Source: Allomuricauda sp.
Lineage (GTDB): Bacteria; Bacteroidota; Bacteroidia; Flavobacteriales; Flavobacteriaceae
DNA: 39,717 bases
Assembly: GCF_028280385.1 (NCBI RefSeq)
Contig: NZ_JANQLX010000018.1
Location: 1 to 39,717, forward strand
Direction of reading: 5' to 3'
The notes under the pieces are model-generated. The model searched no databases, had not been told where the DNA came from, and was given only the letters and a program-made list of their open reading frames with translations. Shown here piece after piece: positions 15,507 through 22,463 of this stretch. The stretch's first letter is position 1. The number at the start of each line of letters is the position of its first letter. The position numbers and the translations under genes are program-made.

Positions 15507-15979
15507 GCTTGTCTATGTTGAAGGGTTGAAGGGGCCACCCCGAACGACTCGGGGAGTTCCAGACTGGTGAAGTGTTCTATGGCCACTTTGATCAAGGCAT
15601 GGTGGTGAATGGTGTGTTCCAAATTGTACATTACCTCCCGGTTGTAATTGGATTCCAAACAAGTTTCCTGCCCTCCAAGTTCATACGTAACCGCAACGGT
15701 CTTGTTGGGCCGTTCCAAATTGGATTGAATCAGCTCGATTTGGTTCACCGCAAAACATTTTTCCTGCTCAATCCGTCGATTTCTTTCCCTTCGATCATAA
15801 GAGACATCCGCATCTCCATAACCTTTGATCAAACACAGGTATAATTCTATAATATGTCTGGTATGCTGCCCAATCGATGCATTGGATAAAATATTACAGG
15901 GACGGGCATAGACATCCTCTGGCAGTATCATAAGAATCTCCTTGAATTGCTCCAAAGTAGCGATGGAAGATCTAAACAT
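15494..15979 (-). CDS. DinB-like four-helix protein
   Basis: A 161-residue helical protein of DinB/YfiT type. The likely metal ligands are His in SIGQHTRHIIELY at about residues 38-41 and the HTIHHHALIKVA cluster at about 127-131, matching the three-His site of the superfamily. Some members are thiol-S-transferases acting with mycothiol or bacillithiol. With ypdA nearby a bacillithiol link is possible, but nothing here proves it. It sits 5 nt after the exporter gene and overlaps the NRDE start. Confidence 0.8.
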   Translation of the reverse strand: MFRSSIATLEQFKEILMILPEDVYARPCNILSNASIGQHTRHIIELYLCLIKGYGDADVSYDRRERNRRIEQEKCFAVNQIELIQSNLERPNKTVAVTYELGGQETCLESNYNREVMYNLEHTIHHHALIKVAIEHFTSLELPESFGVAPSTLQHRQACAQ

Positions 15980-15984
15980 AGTGG

Positions 15985-16638
15985 TTATGGTGTTTTAAAT
16001 TTTAAACGTTTTTTATAAAAGAGGAAGGTCAAATAAATGGCAAATCCTAGGTACAGCAGACCCATCAAAACATTGATTAGGTGGGCATAATCCTGATATT
16101 TGGCAAAGGCAAACCTTCCCAAACCAATGAACAGTACAAGAGCCATCAAGGTTCCTAGACCAATCCCAATTAAATATAGATTGTTGGATGAAGTACTATT
16201 ATTTAAGATTCCTTTGGACCGCAAAACCTTATTCCAAGTAAACCAAAATGGGATTTGAAGCGGGTTTAGCGCGCTTAGCATCATACCAAGAACAAACGCC
16301 GACCCAAATCTTGGAAGTAAGGTCAACTGGGATTCCAATGCCGAAACCTCTGTTGTAGCCAGAAAACTGGTCACCGATAAATACAACAGCAGTCCAATTC
16401 CCAAAGGATACAGGTAGTTCACAAATCTGCTGCCCAACAATATCCTTTCGCTTCCTAAAAGGGTCAACCTAACAATTGCCAATTCCACCAGCACTACCGC
16501 CAGGGCAAACCACAAGGCTGACACCAGGGTTTGGGAGGCTGCAATTTCAAAAGCCGTCAGATTCAATGTCCCCAACGGCAATGCCCCAAGGAAACTAACC
16601 AGTAAGCCTGAAAAAAAGACCTTTGTGTATGTGCTCAT
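15985..16638 (-). CDS. LysE/RhtB-family transporter
   Basis: A 217-residue inner-membrane protein with about six hydrophobic segments and the family N terminus SGLLVSFLGALPLGTLNLTAFEIA, equivalent to the LysE-type PGP/N motif. LysE-type proteins export amino acids or related small molecules by proton antiport. I chose the ATG at 16636-16638; an in-frame TTG 9 nt upstream is weaker. It is the first gene of the five-gene operon, with DinB-like, NRDE, ATP-grasp and small exported protein genes downstream. A perfect 12-bp palindrome lies about 50 nt upstream of the start and may be its operator. Substrate unknown. Confidence 0.88.
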   Translation of the reverse strand: MSTYTKVFFSGLLVSFLGALPLGTLNLTAFEIAASQTLVSALWFALAVVLVELAIVRLTLLGSERILLGSRFVNYLYPLGIGLLLYLSVTSFLATTEVSALESQLTLLPRFGSAFVLGMMLSALNPLQIPFWFTWNKVLRSKGILNNSTSSNNLYLIGIGLGTLMALVLFIGLGRFAFAKYQDYAHLINVLMGLLYLGFAIYLTFLFYKKRLKFKTP

Positions 16639-16686
16639 TGCGATCAACAGTGTTCAAACAAACATTGCTAATTATAGTCTCTAAAA

Positions 16687-16698
16687 TAGGTATACCTA
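16687..16698. promoter_or_regulatory. Perfect 12-bp palindrome, candidate operator
   Basis: TAGGTATACCTA is perfectly self-complementary. It lies in the 114-bp gap between the YHS gene and the exporter operon, 49 nt upstream of the exporter start codon. No regulator gene is adjacent. Confidence 0.4.
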
Positions 16699-16752
16699 AC
16701 AGGCAAATGCAAATTTCGACCGCATATTTGGAATTTTAACCAAAGGTTAAGA

Positions 16753-17199
16753 TTATTCCCCAACGATTTTGGCCCAATTTTTATCCGCCTTGGATCTTAG
16801 CTTTTCGGGTTTTTCCTTCTTCCAGAGTTTCAAGGTATTCGTGTTTCCGGAGTTATAGAATAGATAAAGTTTACCTTCCCTTATCTCGAAAGTAGCGGGA
16901 TCGACGTTAACTTTTTTCCCTGATTTAGCCACGGCATAGGCACAGTAACCTCCATATTGGGGCACATATTTTGCGGGATCACCCTCAAAGGTCTCCAGGT
17001 TCTCCGATGAAGAAAATTTATAGTTCACCCCCTCATATTCGGCTGTATGCTCCTTGGAACCCTTTACGGATTCCCCGGCAAAATAGGCAACGACATCGTA
17101 TCCGAGGGCAGCAAAGCCTTTTTTGGTGTTCACATGTTTGGATTGCCCATAGCTAAGGACTCCCAAAAAGAAAAACGTTAAAATCAATGTTCTTTTCAT
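16753..17199 (-). CDS. Exported YHS-domain protein
   Basis: A 148-residue protein with a short signal peptide (about 1-18, LGVLSYGQ). The YHS domain is clear: ALGYDVVAYF near residue 31, then YEGVNYKFSSSENLETFEGDPAKYVPQYGGYCAYAVA. YHS domains occur in metal-handling proteins such as copper ATPases, and stand-alone exported versions are common in Bacteroidota with undefined roles. One Cys is kept in GGYCAYA. It lies 48 nt downstream of the flavodoxin-fold gene on the same strand and may be co-transcribed with it. Confidence 0.92.
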   Translation of the reverse strand: MKRTLILTFFFLGVLSYGQSKHVNTKKGFAALGYDVVAYFAGESVKGSKEHTAEYEGVNYKFSSSENLETFEGDPAKYVPQYGGYCAYAVAKSGKKVNVDPATFEIREGKLYLFYNSGNTNTLKLWKKEKPEKLRSKADKNWAKIVGE

Positions 17200-17247
17200 C
17201 TTTTTATAAAAGGTTTTAAAATGGAACTTTCATTGAATGGCCGAGGC

Positions 17248-18072
17248 CTATCTTTTGTGCTCAGGACTATCAAATCCTGCTTTGCAGCCTGCTTGCCATT
17301 CATCTGGCTGGTTGCCATAGGCCGGAATTCCCCCGTTGTCCTTTATCATTCTAGCCAGGTGCAAACAATTCCAAACTAGAAAAGTGGTATTTCTATTGGT
17401 AAAATCATTTTCCGGACCTCCGGAACCTTCATCCCTATAAGAGGGTCCGGGTCCAGCTTCGCCCATCCATCCTGCATCTGCCTGCGGAGGTACTGTATAA
17501 CCAATATGGGACAATGAAAACAAAATGTTCATCGCACAGTGTTTCACCCCATCCTCATTGCCTGTTATCAAGGTAGCACCAACCTTTCCGTAATCCCGGT
17601 ATTGTCCTTTTTCATTAAACTGATGGGTATACCCATACATGCGCTCCAGGGTTCGATTGCACACAGAGGATTTTTCACCCAACCACACGGAAGTACACAG
17701 AATCAAAATATCACAAGCGTCTATTTCTTTCTGGATCATGGGCCAATCATCTTTTTCCCATTCAGGTGTCTTTGACATATCCAACCCTAAACCAGCAGGA
17801 ATTTCATAGTCAACAGGCCTGATTATTTTAGTGCTTGCCCCATTTGCCTCAAAAATCCGTTGTGCTACCTGAATCAAACCCTCGGTATGTGAAAGCACAG
17901 GGGTTCTGTTCAAAGTACAATTCAGGAACAACACCTTTAAGTCGTTATAGGAAGCTGGTGGGTTTTCGCAGTGTTTGTCGGTCAATTTTTTAAGTTGTTC
18001 AGTCATTTTGGCTTTTGTGTTTAAGGTTCTTTTTTTAGGTCGAGTAACTTTAACGCTCATTACATGAGCCAT
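17248..18072 (-). CDS. Flavodoxin-fold NAD(P)H-dependent oxidoreductase
   Basis: Up to 274 residues. The core starts with LKVLFLNCTLNRTPVLSHTEGL, a phosphate-binding loop of the flavodoxin-like/NADPH-dependent FMN reductase type, followed by DILILCTSVWLGEKSSVCNRTLERM, the flavin-proximal segment. VGATLITGNEDGVKHCAMNILFSLSHIGY and QADAGWMGEAGPGPSY complete the fold. It probably binds FMN and reduces quinones or other small molecules. The N-terminal 22 residues are basic and unusual; an in-frame ATG at 18006 (MTEQLKKL) may be the true start. It is monocistronic or heads a two-gene unit with the YHS gene. Confidence 0.87.
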   Translation of the reverse strand: MAHVMSVKVTRPKKRTLNTKAKMTEQLKKLTDKHCENPPASYNDLKVLFLNCTLNRTPVLSHTEGLIQVAQRIFEANGASTKIIRPVDYEIPAGLGLDMSKTPEWEKDDWPMIQKEIDACDILILCTSVWLGEKSSVCNRTLERMYGYTHQFNEKGQYRDYGKVGATLITGNEDGVKHCAMNILFSLSHIGYTVPPQADAGWMGEAGPGPSYRDEGSGGPENDFTNRNTTFLVWNCLHLARMIKDNGGIPAYGNQPDEWQAGCKAGFDSPEHKR

Positions 18073-18147
18073 TTATACCCTGTTTTGAATCGCTACCTTA
18101 AGATAAGCTAAAATGGCCAGAACACTTTTTGAAGGTTGATACCAACT

Positions 18148-18183
18148 AAAACGCCCAAAGATTTAATAATCCTTGGACGTTTT
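18148..18183 (-). terminator. Candidate terminator hairpin of the sigma/Spy operon
   Basis: The arms AAAACG-n-CCAA (18148-18158) and TTGG-n-CGTTTT (18173-18183) form a 10-bp stem with one mismatch and a 14-nt loop. It is 130 nt past the Spy-like gene on the minus strand. The T-run is short, so terminator function is tentative. Confidence 0.4.
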
Positions 18184-18256
18184 CTAACCAAAAATCTACA
18201 AATCATCATTACTTGAATGATCTCGCACTAGCTGACACCAGTTAAGTATTAGATGC

Positions 18257-18264
18257 TATCTTTG
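18257..18264 (+). promoter_or_regulatory. Orphan -7 element TATCTTTG facing into the Spy-like gene
   Basis: An exact TAnnTTTG match on the plus strand with no plus-strand gene after it. Transcription from it would be antisense to the Spy-like, anti-sigma and sigma genes. No -33 TTTG is evident, so a chance match is possible. Confidence 0.3.
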
Positions 18265-18312
18265 GAAAAAACTTGTGCTTTGCCCAAAAATATTTCCTTC
18301 ATTGGAATCAAA

Positions 18313-18798
18313 TCATGGAAGGTCTTCCCGCCCATTATGGGGTTCGCCTGGAGGTGGTCCTTTTTTTCCAGGTCCTCTTTTCAATGCCCTGGCAACAGTT
18401 TCTTCCAGCTTTTGGCGCTGTTCGGCGGTGCATAATTCCCCGATTTCCTGGAAATATTGGAACACTTCCAAATCCTTTTCGGCACTGAGCTTGCCCATTT
18501 CATTGGTGAGGGAATCCCGCTGGTCCATGGAAAAATTTTCATTTTGGGCATTTGAAAACAGAAATTGACGCATTTCATGAAGCCTGTGGTCCATGAATCT
18601 CATTTTTTTGCGATGGCTGCGTTCCAATTGCCGGAATTTCACCATCTGTTCCTCCGTCAACCCCAGTTCCCGCGCTATAAAATGGCCAGGAGGTTTTCTA
18701 TGTTTTTGGGGTTCGTTCAAAACGAGGTAAAGTAAAACCCCATTCATAATGATCAAAAAGAGCAGCAATATGGTGGTGAGTAAATTCTTTTTCATCAC
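18313..18798 (-). CDS. Membrane-anchored Spy/CpxP-like periplasmic protein (CnrX-like)
   Basis: A 161-residue protein with one N-terminal transmembrane anchor (about 5-27, no clear cleavage site) and a periplasmic helical-hairpin domain. Two LTxxQ-type motifs typical of Spy/CpxP are present: LTEEQMVKFRQLE near residue 47 and CTAEQRQKLEE near residue 123. The linker ERSHRKKMRFMDHRLHEMRQF is rich in His and Met. The C terminus is Pro/Gly/His-rich. In the Cnr system the anchored CnrX senses metal in the periplasm and controls the CnrY-CnrH pair; topology and gene context fit that scheme. It starts 1 nt after the anti-sigma gene stops. Metal specificity is unknown. Confidence 0.83.
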   Translation of the reverse strand: MMKKNLLTTILLLFLIIMNGVLLYLVLNEPQKHRKPPGHFIARELGLTEEQMVKFRQLERSHRKKMRFMDHRLHEMRQFLFSNAQNENFSMDQRDSLTNEMGKLSAEKDLEVFQYFQEIGELCTAEQRQKLEETVARALKRGPGKKGPPPGEPHNGREDLP

Positions 18799-18799
18799 T

Positions 18800-19117
18800 T
18801 TAGTTTAAAATGGAGCTGTTTTCCGCTTCGGTCAATAAATAGGTCTCTGCAAAGGTCTCCAATTCCTCCTGCTCGTTGGATGATGTGTATAGGTAGAGTG
18901 TTACCAAATTCAGCGCCATAAAGAGTACTAAGGCGGCCATTTGGTATTTGGGAACAAACCATGCCAAAACATCGACCGGTTTGGGCGATTCCCCCATTTT
19001 GGTCAGTTGTTTGAGCACCTTGTCCTTAAAGAAAGAAGGTGTCCCCACGGCCTCTATCGTAGAGGCTGATTCCAGTATTTGATCTATCTTCTGCTGCGTA
19101 GTCTTATCGGCATCCAT
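18800..19117 (-). CDS. Putative single-TM anti-sigma factor
   Basis: A 105-residue protein with a cytoplasmic N-terminal part (about 1-56), one transmembrane segment (YQMAALVLFMALNLVTLYLY, about 58-77) and a short acidic extracytoplasmic tail. I recognise no named domain and no zinc-binding HxxxCxxC motif. Position between an ECF sigma gene and a Spy-like sensor gene, and topology (short cytosolic arm plus one TM helix), resemble CnrY-type anti-sigma factors. The call therefore rests mainly on context. It is 48 nt downstream of the sigma gene and touches the Spy-like gene. Confidence 0.68.
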   Translation of the reverse strand: MDADKTTQQKIDQILESASTIEAVGTPSFFKDKVLKQLTKMGESPKPVDVLAWFVPKYQMAALVLFMALNLVTLYLYTSSNEQEELETFAETYLLTEAENSSILN

Positions 19118-19165
19118 GTTTTTTATGTTATTTCTTTAGATGTAATATTCATTTAAAACTTGCGG

Positions 19166-19744
19166 CTACATTTCATTTTTGTAATAGTGCCCCAAGATTT
19201 TCTGTAAATTCTTTTTTGCGCGAAACAAAAGTGATTCCACAGAGGATACACTTTTTTCGGTAATGTCACTGACTTCCTTATAGCTCATTCCATCAATTTT
19301 ATGCAAGGTAAAAACCACCCGTTGCGCCTCGGGTAGACTGTTAATGGCCTTAAACAGGGCTTCATTGCGCTCTTTGTTTTCCAATTGTACCCCAGGATGG
19401 TCAAATTCCGTGAAATAGGAAGACTTATCCATTGGTACTGCGTTTCCCGTTATCGATTGCATAAATCCAAAGCGCTTTTTGGTATTTTTCCTGCGGATGA
19501 ATTCCAAGCTCTTGTTCACCGAAATCCTATAGATCCAAGTGGATAGTCTGGAATTGCCCTTGAATCTGTGAACGGAATTATAGACTTCAACAAAAACTTC
19601 TTGGGCTATATCCTCGGCATCCTCCCTGTTGGGTACAAATGAAAGGCAAGTGTTGTAGACCTTGGCCTGAAATTCATCCAATAACCGACTATAGGCCGCA
19701 TGTTTTTGCGACTTTAAATCCTCTAAAAATTGCTGGTCTTCCAA
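19166..19744 (-). CDS. ECF-family RNA polymerase sigma factor
   Basis: A 192-residue sigma-70 of the extracytoplasmic-function group, with only regions 2 and 4. Region 2 includes DAEDIAQEVFVEVYNSVHRFKG and STWIYRISVNKSLEFIRRK at about 41-85. Region 4 includes LPEAQRVVFTLHKIDGMSYKEVSDITEKSVSSVESLLFRAKKNL near the C terminus. The only available start is a TTG at 19742-19744: an in-frame stop lies five codons upstream and the next ATG is far inside region 2. It is divergent from the EF-hand/YHYH/SCO operon across a 125-bp gap. It probably activates its own operon, and perhaps the divergent one, when the anti-sigma releases it. Confidence 0.93.
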   Translation of the reverse strand: MEDQQFLEDLKSQKHAAYSRLLDEFQAKVYNTCLSFVPNREDAEDIAQEVFVEVYNSVHRFKGNSRLSTWIYRISVNKSLEFIRRKNTKKRFGFMQSITGNAVPMDKSSYFTEFDHPGVQLENKERNEALFKAINSLPEAQRVVFTLHKIDGMSYKEVSDITEKSVSSVESLLFRAKKNLQKILGHYYKNEM

Positions 19745-19787
19745 TAAAAATCGGGCTTAATCTGCTTACAATTTAATCCGATTTTGA

Positions 19788-19814
19788 ATAGGCAACCCAA
19801 AAAAAATTGGTTCC
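19788..19814 (-). promoter_or_regulatory. Candidate ECF-type promoter of the sigma operon
   Basis: On the minus strand, GGAAC (19814-19810), a 16-nt spacer and GCCTAT (19793-19788) resemble the ECF consensus GGAAC-N16/17-(C)GTCTA. The predicted start of transcription near 19781 leaves a leader of about 37 nt before the TTG codon. Autoregulation would be expected for this class. Confidence 0.4.
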
Positions 19815-19869
19815 AACCACAAGTTTTTGAAAGTAAGCCCATCTAAACCATAAAACAATAAGATAAATA

Positions 19870-20160
19870 ATGAAGAAAGACACATTTAGAACAGTATTGG
19901 TTTTGGGAGTGATCCTAATGTTTTCGTCAACGTCCATTTTCGCGCAGCAAGGAGGACAAGGTGACCGTAAAGGACCGCCTTCTTTTAGCAAGCTTTTGGA
20001 AAAAATGGATGAAAACGAGGATGGCAAATTGTCCGAAGCAGAAGTCAAAGGTCCACTAAAAAATGATTTTGCAAAGATCGATCTCAACGAAGACGGTTAT
20101 ATCGATGAAGAAGAATTCAATAAAGCGCCCAAACCCAAAAAAAGGGAGCGAAGTAAATAA
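19870..20160 (+). CDS. Exported EF-hand protein
   Basis: A 96-residue protein with a signal peptide (about 1-25, cleaved near IFAQ-QG), a GPP-containing linker and two EF-hand loops, DENEDGKLSEAE (about 56-67) and DLNEDGYIDEEE (about 77-88), each with the Asp/Asn/Asp/Gly...Glu ligand pattern for calcium. The C terminus is Lys/Arg-rich. It is a likely periplasmic or secreted calcium-binding protein; other divalent ions are possible. It is the first gene of the operon divergent from the ECF sigma, 18 nt before the YHYH gene. Confidence 0.92.
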   Translation: MKKDTFRTVLVLGVILMFSSTSIFAQQGGQGDRKGPPSFSKLLEKMDENEDGKLSEAEVKGPLKNDFAKIDLNEDGYIDEEEFNKAPKPKKRERSK

Positions 20161-20178
20161 TCCAAAATCCCAATTATT

Positions 20179-20946
20179 ATGAATAAGAAAACTGCAATCC
20201 ACCAATTTATTTCCGCACTACTGACCATTTCAACGCTGTTGGTCGCATTTATAGCCTGCAGTTCGGATAGTGTTGATGAAACAGATGATGGGGCAACCAC
20301 TGGGACACTCCATGCGGCATTTGAGGAATTTGATGCGGATAACACCGACATTTATCTAGAAGGCACCAATGTGGTCATTGAGACCAACGGCCTGCCCAAT
20401 CATACCACTGTGTATTGGGGTGCTGGACAAGCCCTTTATATTGACGAGCCGGACGTAGAGACCACTCCCAGCATTATCCCCAATTTCAACGGGGATGCTA
20501 CTTTGCGGGTGCCCCAAAATCCTGAGTTGGCCTCCAATAGCACCTCCACCAATATGGGTGCCATAGGTATTGCGGTCAGTGGTGCCGCCATATTTAATGA
20601 TCAAGAAGGCAGCGGTCCATTAAATGAAGCTGCAGCCAGCTTGGATTATACCGGAGGACATATCGGTCCTGCGGAATACCATTATCATTTGGAGCCAACA
20701 GCCTGGTCCGAGGATGACGATAGTCTGATAGGAATCATGGCAGATGGTTTTTTTATCTATGGAAGAAAATGCAACTCCACAGGAGACTACCCAACCGATT
20801 TGGACGAGTCCGGTGGTCATACCCATGTTACCCAGCACAGTGCTGAGGCAGAGTACCATTACCACATAGAAAATGAACTCTATCTGAACGAATATTATGT
20901 CATTTTTCCAGGAGATTATCAAGGTACGCCCAATACGATCAATTAA
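20179..20946 (+). CDS. YHYH-domain lipoprotein
   Basis: A 255-residue protein with a lipoprotein signal peptide (basic start, hydrophobic stretch, lipobox FIAC with Cys at about residue 27). The YHYH family is identified by YHYHLEPTAW at about residues 172-181 and YHYHIENELY near residue 228, plus DGFFIYGRKC and SGGHTHVT. Clustered His and the conserved Cys suggest metal binding, but the biochemical role of YHYH proteins is not established to my knowledge. It lies between the EF-hand gene and a MORN-like gene in a probable four-gene operon that ends in an SCO copper chaperone. Confidence 0.9.
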   Translation: MNKKTAIHQFISALLTISTLLVAFIACSSDSVDETDDGATTGTLHAAFEEFDADNTDIYLEGTNVVIETNGLPNHTTVYWGAGQALYIDEPDVETTPSIIPNFNGDATLRVPQNPELASNSTSTNMGAIGIAVSGAAIFNDQEGSGPLNEAAASLDYTGGHIGPAEYHYHLEPTAWSEDDDSLIGIMADGFFIYGRKCNSTGDYPTDLDESGGHTHVTQHSAEAEYHYHIENELYLNEYYVIFPGDYQGTPNTIN

Positions 20947-20950
20947 GGTT

Positions 20951-21523
20951 ATGCTGATTGGCTTGCTGTTCACCATTTTAATGGGCAGCAGCCAATCATC
21001 GGTCATGGTGCCAACCGAAACCTTTTTGGGGCCCATGGTTCTCAAGGAAGACCTTGAATTAAATCGTTTGGAGGGGAGGTGGTACTATCAAGGGAAGCTT
21101 TTTAAGGGGTTCGCTTTAAAATATCATTCCAACAGTGTCCCCGCTGAAAAAACCAGGTTTCTCAATGGAAAAAAAGATGGCATGTCCCAAAAATGGTATA
21201 GCGATGGTACTTTGAGGACACAAGCTTTTTATCAGGCCAACAGGCGCCATGGCAATTCCAAATCATGGTGGCCCAATGGAAAAATAAGTTCCAGCTCCAA
21301 TTATGTACTGGGAGTTCGTCAAGGTGAACAATTCAAATGGCACCCCAATGGAAAATTGGCCAGAATTACCCGATTAAGCAATGGAAAAGAAGAGGGATTG
21401 CAGCAGGCATGGTTAAGTTCCGGCAAGCTATATGCCAACTATGAAGCCAAAAACGGTCGCTTTTTTGGTCTTAAACGTTCAAATCTCTGTTATGGACTCA
21501 AAGATGAAATTGTTCAGAAATAA
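20951..21523 (+). CDS. Exported MORN/YwqK-like repeat protein
   Basis: A 190-residue protein starting with a signal peptide (MLIGLLFTILMGSSQ). The body consists of repeats of about 23 residues of the MORN-variant or YwqK type: NGKKDGMSQKWYSDGTLRTQ, HGNSKSWWPNGKISSSS, QGEQFKWHPNGKLARITR and EGLQQAWLSSGKLYANY. These form beta hairpins; the YwqK name comes from a toxin-antitoxin annotation that is not informative here. I chose the ATG at 20951, 4 nt after the YHYH stop, because it starts the signal peptide; an upstream ATG at 20897 would overlap the YHYH gene. The 3' end overlaps the SCO gene start. Confidence 0.82.
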   Translation: MLIGLLFTILMGSSQSSVMVPTETFLGPMVLKEDLELNRLEGRWYYQGKLFKGFALKYHSNSVPAEKTRFLNGKKDGMSQKWYSDGTLRTQAFYQANRRHGNSKSWWPNGKISSSSNYVLGVRQGEQFKWHPNGKLARITRLSNGKEEGLQQAWLSSGKLYANYEAKNGRFFGLKRSNLCYGLKDEIVQK

Positions 21524-22178
21524 GATACCACAAGCTTTGTTCCCATTACTTGCGGTAATGGTGCTGAATTGCCATTCTAAAAACGATGGGCAGAAACAAA
21601 GTCGGGTGACATTCTTGCCCTTTTATGATAATCCCTCCTTTACCCCAAAGTGGATATCCCCCGAAAACGATTCCATCAGGGGACTGCACCGTATCCCAGC
21701 CTTCAGTTTGATAAACCAATTGGGAGACACCATCACGGAAAAGACCTTTGAGAACAAAATTTATGTAACCGATTTTTTCTTTACCTCCTGTCCGGGAATT
21801 TGTCCCAAAATGACCCAAAATATGACGTTGGTACAGCAAGAATTCAAAACGGACGAGGAAATTTTGCTGCTCTCCCATTCGGTTACACCAGAACACGATT
21901 CCGTGCCGGTTTTACAGCATTATGCCGAAACCAAAGGCATGATTCCGAATAAATGGCATTTGGTAACGGGTAAACGCAAGGATATTTATAACCTAGGACG
22001 ATTTGCCTATTTTGTGGAAGAAGATTTAGGATTTGAAAAAGACGAAGATGAGTTTTTACATACGGAAAACTTTGTTTTGGTGGACAAAAACCGACATATC
22101 CGTGGTATCTACAATGGATTGAACAAAACTGCGGTTCAACAGCTTATTGCGGATATAAAGACCCTGAAAAACGAATAA
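21492..22178 (+). CDS. SCO1/SenC-type copper chaperone lipoprotein
   Basis: A 228-residue thioredoxin-fold protein. The copper-binding CxxxC motif is seen as FFTSCPGICPKMTQNM, and the third ligand His in DEFLHTENFVLVDK near the C terminus. SCO proteins deliver copper to, or reduce cysteines of, the CuA site of cytochrome oxidase, and some act in copper stress. A lipoprotein signal precedes the domain (PLLAVMVLNC, lipobox VLNC). The start is uncertain: ATG at 21492 or 21504, both overlapping the MORN gene; longer in-frame starts would bury the signal peptide. It is the last gene of the operon opposite the ECF sigma module. Confidence 0.92.
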   Translation: MDSKMKLFRNKIPQALFPLLAVMVLNCHSKNDGQKQSRVTFLPFYDNPSFTPKWISPENDSIRGLHRIPAFSLINQLGDTITEKTFENKIYVTDFFFTSCPGICPKMTQNMTLVQQEFKTDEEILLLSHSVTPEHDSVPVLQHYAETKGMIPNKWHLVTGKRKDIYNLGRFAYFVEEDLGFEKDEDEFLHTENFVLVDKNRHIRGIYNGLNKTAVQQLIADIKTLKNE

Positions 22179-22191
22179 AGCCCAACTCTTT

Positions 22192-22237
22192 AAAGCTCCG
22201 CTTTGAAAACCAAAAGGCCCCACTTACAAATTCAAGC
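22192..22237. repeat. 46-bp direct repeat, copy 1
   Basis: Identical to 22287-22332. It begins with the small hairpin AAAGC-TCC-GCTTT. The 49 bp between copies contain a 7-bp inverted repeat (TATCCAA/TTGGATA, 22258-22279). Confidence 0.97.
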
Positions 22238-22286
22238 CGGGACCCACTATTGACTGTTATCCAAATGGAGGATTGGATATCCCCAC

Positions 22287-22332
22287 AAAGCTCCGCTTTG
22301 AAAACCAAAAGGCCCCACTTACAAATTCAAGC
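22287..22332. repeat. 46-bp direct repeat, copy 2
   Basis: A perfect second copy of the 46-bp unit at 22192-22237, 36 bp from the 3' end of the tRNA gene. It is followed by a short hairpin AAGCC/GGCTT (22350-22363), just past the tRNA. Confidence 0.97.
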
Positions 22333-22368
22333 AAGCTTGATTTGACGTGAAGCCTTTTGGCTTATTCG

Positions 22369-22442
22369 TGACCCAGGGAGGATTCGAACCCCCAACCCTC
22401 AGAGCCGAAATCTGATATTCTATCCAGTTGAACTACTGGGCC
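22369..22442 (-). tRNA. tRNA-Arg (anticodon TCG)
   Basis: A 74-nt cloverleaf on the minus strand. The acceptor stem is GGCCCAG/CTGGGTC (one G-U pair) with discriminator A. The anticodon stem TCAGA/TCTGA holds the loop TTTCGGC, giving anticodon TCG (plus-strand 22406-22408), which reads CGA arginine codons. The T loop TTCGAATC is present. CCA is not encoded. Confidence 0.96.
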
Positions 22443-22463
22443 AATTAAATTCGTGATCAATAT

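Noticed and set aside
18253..18435. Small plus-strand frame starting just upstream of the orphan TATCTTTG element
   Set aside because: It mostly overlaps the Spy-like gene in antisense, its start precedes the putative transcription start, and the peptide shows no recognisable features.
22192..22332. Minimal CRISPR array (46-bp repeat, 49-bp spacer, 46-bp repeat)
   Set aside because: The repeat length is similar to some Bacteroidota type II-C arrays, but there are only two copies, the spacer is longer than usual and contains its own inverted repeat, and no cas gene is in the window.
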